Positions 1 through 6,128 of a stretch of DNA of 16,756 nucleotides are shown here, one piece after another (positions within the stretch are counted from its first letter, which is position 1; each line of letters opens with the position of its first letter). The notes below the pieces were generated by a model, which saw nothing but the letters and a program-made list of their open reading frames with translations, was not told where the DNA came from and did not search any database. Origin of the DNA: JAVBRU01 sp031547595 (lineage in GTDB: Bacteria > Bacillota > Clostridia > Christensenellales > Aristaeellaceae). The stretch is taken from NCBI GenBank assembly GCA_031547595.1, contig JAVBRU010000026.1:1-16756 (forward strand). Reading direction: 5' to 3'. A program made the translations under genes and the position numbers.

Positions 1-222
1 CTCAATCTAAAATGACGATAAGATCGCGATCAATTTTTGCCCCTCGCTAAGATGAGGGAACGCAGCGCAGTAGAGCCATGCGCAAGGGTGCGCGTTAGCG
101 CACCGAGGCACGAGGACGGTGCTTGCGCCGCCTCAGTGCCCAAGCCTAGCGGCAATGGCCCGATAGGCCATTGCCGATGGGGCGATGAAAAGATTCGCGA
201 GATTGAGCCATTTTAGGTTGAG
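1..222. mobile_element. MITE-like fold-back element (non-coding)
   Basis: The two ends are inverted repeats of each other. Reading inward from base 1 gives CTCAATCTAAAATGAC, and reading inward on the other strand from base 222 gives CTCAACCTAAAATGGC. Imperfect complementarity then continues through TCGCGA and GCCCC blocks to about 45 bp. The interior holds further perfect stems: 87-93 with 98-104 (loop GTTA), 80-86 with 122-128 enclosing it, and 150-160 with 166-176 (11 bp). There is no ORF and no transposase. This pattern fits a non-autonomous transposable element or a structured repeat. The left end touches the window edge, so the true boundary and any target duplication cannot be seen. A structured RNA gene is the alternative. 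Confidence 0.5.
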
Positions 223-370
223 ATTGGTATTACACGAAATACGTTCTGTCGTTCGGTGATAACCGCAGCGGCTTCCTCATCCGTCTTTCGCAATATAACT
301 ATATATTTATGTTCCTTTTATTTATACGCGATGGCATAGGCATATTCCTGCACCGGCGAAAGATAATAAA
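223..370. other. AT-rich intergenic stretch, no gene recognised
   Basis: Together with the fold-back element this makes about 430 bases without a credible gene. Bases 289-331 are markedly AT-rich compared with the rest of the window. No ribosome binding site, recognisable protein or strong promoter pair was found on either strand. A short open frame running from here into the last gene of the operon overlaps that gene on the same strand in another frame and resembles nothing, so it was not called. Confidence 0.5.
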
Positions 371-407
371 GACAAAGGGCAAAAGCGATACCTGCCGCCC
401 TTGCCCT
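371..407 (-). terminator. Candidate rho-independent terminator of the operon
   Basis: On the minus strand, 23 nt after the last stop codon, AGGGCAA (407-401) pairs with TTGCCCT (382-376) and is followed by the T-rich run TTGTCTTTATT. The stem is 7 bp with an 18-nt loop that can pair further inside, so it is weaker than a textbook terminator. Its place straight after the last gene supports the call. Confidence 0.45.
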
Positions 408-429
408 GAGATTATTCTGGTTATTGAAA

Positions 430-2190
430 TTATTGTCCGTACACGCTGACCTCAGACAGCGCAGCAGCCTCAGCAAATGCCACGCGGACATACCGTGCCT
501 TGACGCCCAGCGGCAGATACACGCGGTCGTTGTGGGCATAGAAAGGCTCTGCAGATACCGCAGCCCAGCTTTCCCCGTCATCCGACACCTCCACAACAAA
601 GGGCACCGCCGGTTCCTCAAATGCCAGGGTCATGCTGCTCAGCCTTGCGCGGGAAGAGAGGTCAATTGTGAAGCCCTCTCCCGTCCAGGCAGACACATTC
701 AGCCCATCCGTCAGCTCGGCAGCGGTGCATTCCTTATACAGCGCCAGGTTGAGGTCGTAGCCCAGCACAGGGTCCTGCGCTTTGATGGCCGCCGTAAAGG
801 GCTTTTGCGCCGGGATCGCTCCCACGCCAATCATGCCCAGCGCCGTATAGCCGCCGTTTATATACCCCGCATTCATAAACACTGCGGCGTTTCGAAGGCC
901 AGCCGGGTCCACAATGGAAAGTGCCAGCACGTATTCTCCCTCCGCCACCGATTCGGGCAGCGAAAGCGCGCCCTCCACCGTATACACCTTGGCGGGCACC
1001 CGGTAGGCATTGGCCTCCACATCCCATTCTTCGCCGGGCAGCCAATCAGACGCACTCACACCGGGCAGCAGCGCACGCCACACCAGCGTATTGTTCTTGG
1101 CAGAAAGCAGCGATACCGCCACCGGCCAATCGGCATACAGCGGCGAAGCGCCGTTGTTGCGCACATCAAAGGAGAGCTGCAGCACGCGTTCTTCGCCCAC
1201 GTGGTTGAAGCGCGCGGAGCGGATTTCAAACGCATAGCCCAATGTGTCCTGGAAGGTGGCCACGTTCTTCCACAGCGCGGTGTTGCCCTCGTCCGGCAAG
1301 CGGGTGTGCATGTGATTGGTATGCGTCAGCCGCGCGTATTTGAGCATCTGCGGCAAATACTCCGCAAAAGCAGTCTCGGCCGGGAAGGGAACGGCGCAGC
1401 CGTAGGTCATAAACCTGCCGCCGGTAGGGTCGTAGGTGTAGAGGTTGTTGGTGTTCTCGCCGCCAAACACCGCAGTCTTCCAGCGATCTTTATACGCATC
1501 GGTGGTCACAAGATCGATATGGTCCCACTCGCTCCACTGCATATCGCTGCCCCACTCGTCCCAGTACAGGCCAAACCCTGCCTTTTGGAATAACGCATGC
1601 AAGGGGTTTCGCACCATCACCTGTTTGTTGACAAAGTATTTGGAAAACAGGCTGATCAGCAGGTTTTGCACCTGATCGGTGGGCGTGGGCGTATGCTGCT
1701 CGCCCCACCAGCCCACAAGGCCCATCTCGATATAGGCAATCTGCGGGTCGCTATCCCAGGCCTTGGCCATCTTTTGCACCATGGTGGTCAGCCGCAGCTG
1801 GAAATCAAAGCTGGTATAATCCCCCGTCTTCATATCCTCCGGCCAATAGGTGCCCACATTCGGCCATTCCAGATACACGCGCGGAATGATCTTGCAGTTG
1901 AGCATGCTCGCATTGCCCCACTGCTGTTTGCCGTATTCCACCAGCTTTTCAAATCCATCCTCTGCATTGCTTTCCAGCGCGTTCCAGGGGATATACCAGC
2001 GTACCAGAGTGCCATAGCGCGTATTGAGGTCGTTATCCGCCCGCAGCCCCTTGAGCGGGTTGCGCACGCCGCCCGCATACGGCATCGGCGATACTTTCAC
2101 ATCCAAGGCCATCGACTCACACACTCCTTCGGTACAAAGGATTGAAAAACACAAAACCAGGATTGCCAGCCAAACCATGCTGCTCTTCAA
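430..2190 (-). CDS. Secreted DUF4832/DUF4874-like TIM-barrel protein with C-terminal F5/8C (discoidin-like) domain
   Basis: The chosen start is a TTG at 2190, seven nt after a perfect AGGAGGG, giving 586 residues that open with a signal peptide (MKSSMVWLAILVLCFSIL). The frame stays open upstream to 2505, but that part overlaps the previous gene and the hairpin cluster. Residues about 35-330 look like the DUF4874/DUF4832 group, distant TIM-barrel relatives of glycosidases. They include NPLKGLR (44-50), RVYLEWP (104-110) and IEMGLVGWWGEQH (154-166). E155 and E164 are candidate catalytic acids by inference only. A beta-rich linker follows, and residues 476-586 resemble an F5/8 type C sugar-binding domain (DLSSRARLSSMTLAFEE, VEVSDDGESW, ARYVRVAF). 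It is the last gene of the operon, 256 nt after the solute-binding protein gene. A secreted glycan-binding or glycan-cleaving role is likely; the substrate is unknown. Confidence 0.75.
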   Translation of the reverse strand: MKSSMVWLAILVLCFSILCTEGVCESMALDVKVSPMPYAGGVRNPLKGLRADNDLNTRYGTLVRWYIPWNALESNAEDGFEKLVEYGKQQWGNASMLNCKIIPRVYLEWPNVGTYWPEDMKTGDYTSFDFQLRLTTMVQKMAKAWDSDPQIAYIEMGLVGWWGEQHTPTPTDQVQNLLISLFSKYFVNKQVMVRNPLHALFQKAGFGLYWDEWGSDMQWSEWDHIDLVTTDAYKDRWKTAVFGGENTNNLYTYDPTGGRFMTYGCAVPFPAETAFAEYLPQMLKYARLTHTNHMHTRLPDEGNTALWKNVATFQDTLGYAFEIRSARFNHVGEERVLQLSFDVRNNGASPLYADWPVAVSLLSAKNNTLVWRALLPGVSASDWLPGEEWDVEANAYRVPAKVYTVEGALSLPESVAEGEYVLALSIVDPAGLRNAAVFMNAGYINGGYTALGMIGVGAIPAQKPFTAAIKAQDPVLGYDLNLALYKECTAAELTDGLNVSAWTGEGFTIDLSSRARLSSMTLAFEEPAVPFVVEVSDDGESWAAVSAEPFYAHNDRVYLPLGVKARYVRVAFAEAAALSEVSVYGQ

Positions 2191-2197
2191 TCCTTTT

Positions 2198-2204
2198 CCC
2201 TCCT
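2198..2204 (-). promoter_or_regulatory. Ribosome binding site selecting the TTG start at 2190
   Basis: AGGAGGG on the minus strand, seven nt before TTG. In-frame ATGs upstream have weaker sites (AGGAAA before the ATGATG near 2248), and the ATG at 2178 is too far downstream and would cut into the signal peptide. This decides the unusual start codon. Confidence 0.65.
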
Positions 2205-2211
2205 CTTTTTC

Positions 2212-2240
2212 CCGAAAAAATGAAGAACTCATTTTTTCGG
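2212..2240. repeat. Perfect 12-bp hairpin in the leader of the DUF4832-like gene
   Basis: CCGAAAAAATGA (2212-2223) and TCATTTTTTCGG (2229-2240) are exact inverted complements around a 5-nt loop. In the minus-strand RNA the stem ends just before the ribosome binding site at 2204, so it could shield a processed 5' end or tune translation. It is not a normal terminator: the stem is A/T-rich and is followed by GAAAAAGAGG. Confidence 0.6.
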
Positions 2241-2256
2241 AATGCATCATTTTCCT

Positions 2257-2369
2257 GTGTGCTGAGGCACACGGGCGGAAAATAATATCGGAAGCGGCAT
2301 TCCAGCCGCTCCTCGAACCGGCAAAGCCGGCCCTGCGGGTTATACATGAAGGGGCCGCAGCCCCTTCAT
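2257..2369. repeat. Tandem cluster of four hairpins in the intergenic region
   Basis: Four separate inverted repeats lie in 113 bases: 2257-2262 with 2267-2272 (GTGTGC, loop TGAG); 2293-2298 with 2305-2310 (AGCGGC); 2318-2322 with 2326-2330 (CCGGC); and a perfect 10-bp stem, 2346-2355 with 2360-2369 (ATGAAGGGGC, loop CGCA). There is no ORF. With the stems at 2212 and 2404 this is a stack of about six hairpins between the solute-binding protein gene and the last gene. It may be a dispersed intergenic repeat that protects the 3' end of the upstream message. Confidence 0.6.
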
Positions 2370-2403
2370 ACATCTCCAAAGGAAACCGGGGGTAATGATC
2401 TAA

Positions 2404-2436
2404 AGGGGCGAGGGAGTTTTGCCTCCCCCGTCCCCT
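2404..2436 (-). terminator. Stem-loop with partial terminator character after the second solute-binding protein gene
   Basis: On the minus strand, AGGGGACGGGGGAG (2436-2423) pairs with CTCCCTCGCCCCT (2416-2404) with one bulge and one mismatch, closing a GCAAAA loop. Only TTTAGAT follows, so the U-tract is short. It lies 11 nt after the stop codon. Partial termination plus 3'-end protection would leave more message for the binding protein than for the gene below it, a common arrangement in importer operons. This role is inferred. Confidence 0.5.
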
Positions 2437-2446
2437 GTTATCATGA

Positions 2447-4201
2447 TTAGTTTTCCACGATGCTGATGTTGCCCAGCAGCAAATCGCCGTTCTTGCAGCC
2501 GCCAAATACGATGCACAGCGGCTCCGTTGCCTTGTCTACGCCAATCACGGTTTCCCAGTGGCCCTTGTCGCCAGCCTTCAGGCCGCCCAGGGTGTTCCAA
2601 CCGAAGTTGACGCCGCCGTCGCCCACATTGGCTTCGGGACGCAGGCACAGGTAGATGTAGCCATCATCACCCATATCGGAGAGCATCTCGTAATCAAAGC
2701 TGATGGTGTAGGTGTGGCCATAGGAGGGGAAGAACCAGAGGTTCGGGTCGGTGCAGCCCATCAGCTGCCATTCGTCGTCATGGTTGCGCATGATCTGCAC
2801 GCACTTACCACCCAGGCCATCCACGATTTCGAAGGACGCTGTGCCCCAGGTGCCGCCATCGGGCGCAGTGCCCCGGAAGAAATCAGCAGTCTCCGCATCA
2901 AAGGTGATAACAGGCAGGCTCGCGAAGTTTTCTTTGCTGCTGACCTTGGTATCCGCAATCGCCGCATCGATTTCCGCCTGGAATACGGGGCGGATGGTCT
3001 CGTTGGCGGTGGCAACGGGGGTGCCGTTGAAGATCGCTGCCCACCAATCCCACTGCTTGTTGGCGATGTTGCCGATGCCGGCCAGGTCAGCCGTCACGAT
3101 GTTGGCAGCCTGTTCGCCCTCGCGGTACAGACGGTCGCGTTCCAGCTGCTCGGGGGTGAGGCGGGCATTGATGCCGGAAAGGCTTTCCTTGGTCATTTCC
3201 GCGTATTCGGCGCGGCCAATCAGGTACATGAGGGCGCCATTCGGGTTCTTGGCACTGGAGCAGACCGCCCAGCCATTGATGGTGCCGGGGAACGCGCCAG
3301 TGGTGTTATCGGGGCCCAGCGGCATGGGCACAAAGTCCCATTCGTCCTTGATCACATCGATGAAATCGCCCACGCGGTACAGGCCGTCAGAGATCATGCC
3401 CACGCGGCCCGCGATGAAATCGGTGGTGTGGGTGATGTTGCCATCGGGCTTCATGTACTTATCTTTGTAGTAACCGTCCTGGATAAACTGCAGGCCGCGC
3501 ACGGTAGCCGCATCGTCCAGCGTCAGCTTGATGCCTTCTGCGCCGCCGTAGGTGAGGTAGGTGCCGCCGTTGCTGAGCACCCAAATGTCATATTCCCAGC
3601 TGGCGTAGCCATACACGGTGGCATTGCCCTCTGCGTCATAATCCATCAGATCCATAGCGCACTGGCGGAATGCTTCCCACGTCCACTCGCCGCGCTCCCA
3701 CAGTTCCACGGGGGTGTCCATGCCGTAATCGTCAAACATGGTCTTGTTGTAGAAGATGTACACGGGGTCGCCATAGCCGCTGATGGCATACTTCTGGCCC
3801 GCGTATTCGTAGCTGCTCCGGGAAGCGGCGGCGGTGGTGGCGAGGATCGCGCTGTTATACAGCTCCTGATCCAGCTGATCCACCGGCATCACCAGGTTCT
3901 GGATGGCGACGCGGGGGAAGTTTTCTGCGTGCATCAGCAGAAGATCGGGCGCATCGCCCGCGCTGATGTCCGTCAGCACGTTCACGTCCATTGCGCCCCA
4001 GGCCACAACGGTGTAGTCCACTTTGATTTTGTAGGTCGCTTCGGTGTAGGCAATAGCGGCCAAATCATCCGCAGAGGGTTCGCCCCACAGGTACAGCTTG
4101 ACAATGCCGTTTTCCGGCACATCGCTGGCCAGCGCCGAACCCGCCAGCGTCAGCAGCAGTGCCAAACACAGAAGAATACTGGTCCACTTTTTCATAGTCA
4201 T
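2447..4201 (-). CDS. ABC importer solute-binding protein (family 1 type) with C-terminal beta-sandwich domain
   Basis: 584 residues. The ATG at 4201 lies eight nt after GGGAGG. A signal peptide (residues 3-25, ending AGSALA) has no lipobox cysteine, so the protein is predicted to be released or held by a partner rather than lipid-anchored. Residues about 30-425 match family 1 carbohydrate-binding proteins: IVKLYLWGEPS, DAPDLLLMHAENFPR, GDPVYIFYNKTMFDDYG, WTWEAFRQCAMDL, GRVGMISDGLYRVGDF and FPGTINGWAV. Residues about 429-584 form an additional beta-rich domain (WFFPSYGHTYTISFDYEML, YIYLCLRPEA) resembling CBM4/9-type or other jelly-roll modules. Usual family members are about 420-550 residues. 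It follows permease genes 5222-6127 and 4265-5206 and should be their substrate receptor. Hairpins flank the gene on both sides, which suggests a separately stabilised message. Confidence 0.88.
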   Translation of the reverse strand: MTMKKWTSILLCLALLLTLAGSALASDVPENGIVKLYLWGEPSADDLAAIAYTEATYKIKVDYTVVAWGAMDVNVLTDISAGDAPDLLLMHAENFPRVAIQNLVMPVDQLDQELYNSAILATTAAASRSSYEYAGQKYAISGYGDPVYIFYNKTMFDDYGMDTPVELWERGEWTWEAFRQCAMDLMDYDAEGNATVYGYASWEYDIWVLSNGGTYLTYGGAEGIKLTLDDAATVRGLQFIQDGYYKDKYMKPDGNITHTTDFIAGRVGMISDGLYRVGDFIDVIKDEWDFVPMPLGPDNTTGAFPGTINGWAVCSSAKNPNGALMYLIGRAEYAEMTKESLSGINARLTPEQLERDRLYREGEQAANIVTADLAGIGNIANKQWDWWAAIFNGTPVATANETIRPVFQAEIDAAIADTKVSSKENFASLPVITFDAETADFFRGTAPDGGTWGTASFEIVDGLGGKCVQIMRNHDDEWQLMGCTDPNLWFFPSYGHTYTISFDYEMLSDMGDDGYIYLCLRPEANVGDGGVNFGWNTLGGLKAGDKGHWETVIGVDKATEPLCIVFGGCKNGDLLLGNISIVEN

Positions 4202-4232
4202 TTGGACAACCTCCCAAAATGTTATATTTACT

Positions 4233-4249
4233 CCTTGCTGTCAGCAAGG
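4233..4249. repeat. Hairpin between permease gene and solute-binding protein gene
   Basis: CCTTGCT (4233-4239) pairs exactly with AGCAAGG (4243-4249) around a 3-nt loop, inside the 63-nt gap before the 584-residue binding protein. There is no U-tract, so a terminator is unlikely. An RNA processing or stabilising role is possible. Confidence 0.45.
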
Positions 4250-4264
4250 CAGTATTCAAAGGGG

Positions 4265-5206
4265 TCAGCCCACGATACCCGTGCGTTCAATGCTCTGGGT
4301 GAAGTGGCGCTGCAGGAAGAGGAATAACACCAGCATGGGCAAAATGGTGAGCAGCGCGCCCGCCTGCAGCCTGGCGGAAAGCGTGAACGGGTCGAGGGTG
4401 TCAACGCCCAGCGTGCGCAGGTTTTGCCGAAGCAGCGAGAGTGACACCGCCAGCGTGCGGTGGCTGCTCAGCAGCATAGAGGATAAGAAATAGTCGTTCC
4501 AGTACCACACCAGCGAGAACAGGAACACCGTGAGGAACGCGCCCATGGCATTGGGTGCCATGATCTGCACAAAGGTGCGCAGCGCCCCGCAGCCATCCAC
4601 CATGGCCGCCTCTTCGAGTTCCTTGGGCAGGCCCTTGAAGAACTGGCGGAACACAAAGATATAGATGCCGGAGCGCAGCCCCACCCCAAACGCTGCCGGG
4701 ATATAGAACGCGAGGGGCGAGTCGATCAGGTTGGCGGTGAGAGGCAGGCCGGTCAGATCCGAAAGCCACGGGCCAATGAAGGGAATGGTGAAGAAACGGT
4801 ACATCTGGTATGTGGGCACAGCCACCACCTGGGGCGGCACAATGATGGTGAACAGCACGCAGACAAACAGAATGCCGCTCTCCTTAAACTTGTACCGCGC
4901 AAATCCATAGCCCACCAGCGCGCAGGAAATCACTTGAATGACCGAGCTCACGCCGCTGACCATCAGCGTATTTTGGAAGGACTTCCAGTAGTTCATGCCC
5001 GCCAGCGCCAGCTGGAAGTTGTTCAGTGTCAGGGACTTTGGCAGCCACACAATGCTGGGGTCGTACGCTTCGGCAGCAGGCTTAAAGGCCGTGGACAGCA
5101 TCAGCAGCAGCGGATACAGGATGATAAAGGTGAGCCCCAGCAGCACAAAAAACCGCAAAATGGCCCAGACCCTTCGCCCCAGCTCCGATAACAGGATCGA
5201 CCGCAT
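4265..5206 (-). CDS. Carbohydrate ABC transporter permease, MalG/AraQ type (importer 2)
   Basis: 313 residues, starting at an ATG five nt after a GGAGGAGGGG ribosome binding site. An N-terminal membrane segment (about 17-38, FFVLLGLTFIILYPLLLML) is followed by the FKP/LNNF region typical of MalG-type subunits, and about six membrane segments in all. The cytoplasmic ATPase-docking EAA loop is seen as ELEEAAMVDGCGALRTFVQ, then IMAP. The C-terminus has the usual QRHFTQSIERTGIVG ending. It is 15 nt downstream of its partner permease. It belongs to the CUT1 family, which takes up oligosaccharides; the exact sugar cannot be read from the permease. Confidence 0.93.
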   Translation of the reverse strand: MRSILLSELGRRVWAILRFFVLLGLTFIILYPLLLMLSTAFKPAAEAYDPSIVWLPKSLTLNNFQLALAGMNYWKSFQNTLMVSGVSSVIQVISCALVGYGFARYKFKESGILFVCVLFTIIVPPQVVAVPTYQMYRFFTIPFIGPWLSDLTGLPLTANLIDSPLAFYIPAAFGVGLRSGIYIFVFRQFFKGLPKELEEAAMVDGCGALRTFVQIMAPNAMGAFLTVFLFSLVWYWNDYFLSSMLLSSHRTLAVSLSLLRQNLRTLGVDTLDPFTLSARLQAGALLTILPMLVLFLFLQRHFTQSIERTGIVG

Positions 5207-5221
5207 ACTGTCCCCTCCTCC

Positions 5222-6127
5222 CTAATCGTTATAGTAGAACACAAACTTGCCAAATACCCAGTTCACAATCAGGATCACCAGGAACACCAGCACGAAGTAG
5301 ATCCATGCCATTGCGCAGGCATAGGCATAGCGCATCTGCGTAAACGCCATCTGCTGAATGTTGAGCATCAAAGGGTTGCTGTAATCGGTGAAGGTATCGA
5401 TGATGGTGTACACAAGGCAGGTGAATAGCAGCGGAGAGATCATGGGGAAGGTGATTTTCCAATAGCTCTCCCATGCAGTTGCGCCCTCAATGCGCGCGGC
5501 CTCGTACAGCTGCGGCGGCACGCCCTGCATGGCGGCCAGGAAGATCAAAATCTGCACGCCGGAGCGCCACAGCATATCAAAGATGGTGTTCACCATGCCA
5601 GTCAGGGTGTCAATCACGCTGGCCGGGATTTTGAGGGCCGTCAGCATCTGCATCAGGCCCGTGGCCTGGAACAGCGCGGTGGATTGGTTGTTGGCCTGCT
5701 GGATGGTCTGGTTGAAAATATCGTTTTGCAGGATAGAGATGATGACGCCGGAGGTGATGATGACCGGCAGGAAGAACACCGCGCGCATCAGGCCGCGCCC
5801 CCGGAACTTCTGGTTGAGCACCATCGCAATAAACATGGAGAACAGCAGGATCACCGGCACGGACAGCGCCATGTTTTTGAACGCATCTGCCAGCAGAATC
5901 AAAAACTCCGAATCCTTGGTGAGGGCAAACTCGTAGTGGTACAGCCCGCGGAAGGTGACATCAAACAACCCCTTATCAAACGACACATTGGCAAAGGAAT
6001 AATATAGCGAAGTGAGGACGGGCTTGAGGAACAGCAGCAGAAACCCGATGGTGAAGGGCAAAACAAACATCCGTCCCAACATTGCGCGGTGCGCCTCAAT
6101 ACTGCGCCTGCGTTTGGCACGTGCCAT
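5222..6127 (-). CDS. Carbohydrate ABC transporter permease, MalF/UgpA type (importer 2)
   Basis: 301 residues. The ATG at 6127 comes one nt after the stop of the DUF5696 gene, so translation is probably coupled. A basic N-terminus (ARAKRRRSIEAHRAML) leads into the first membrane segment (about 20-42). The EAA loop reads LYEAARIEGATAWESYWKIT, followed by FPMISP, the ATPase docking site. A polar stretch around residues 140-185 (NQTIQQANNQST onward) forms an extended external loop between middle membrane segments, longer than in many UgpA-type subunits. It pairs with the MalG-type gene immediately downstream. Confidence 0.93.
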   Translation of the reverse strand: MARAKRRRSIEAHRAMLGRMFVLPFTIGFLLLFLKPVLTSLYYSFANVSFDKGLFDVTFRGLYHYEFALTKDSEFLILLADAFKNMALSVPVILLFSMFIAMVLNQKFRGRGLMRAVFFLPVIITSGVIISILQNDIFNQTIQQANNQSTALFQATGLMQMLTALKIPASVIDTLTGMVNTIFDMLWRSGVQILIFLAAMQGVPPQLYEAARIEGATAWESYWKITFPMISPLLFTCLVYTIIDTFTDYSNPLMLNIQQMAFTQMRYAYACAMAWIYFVLVFLVILIVNWVFGKFVFYYND

Positions 6128-6128
6128 A

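Noticed and set aside
424..1593. 389-residue open frame on the plus strand opposite the DUF4832-like gene
   Set aside because: Antisense shadow; the sequence on the minus strand has a signal peptide and two recognisable domains.
2191..2505. 105-residue upstream extension of the DUF4832-like frame
   Set aside because: It crosses the end of the binding-protein gene and the hairpin cluster and places the signal peptide internally; the AGGAGGG-TTG start explains the gene better.
2558..4327. 589-residue open frame on the plus strand opposite the second binding protein
   Set aside because: Antisense shadow of a confident gene, with low-complexity His/Val/Ala-rich sequence and no domain.
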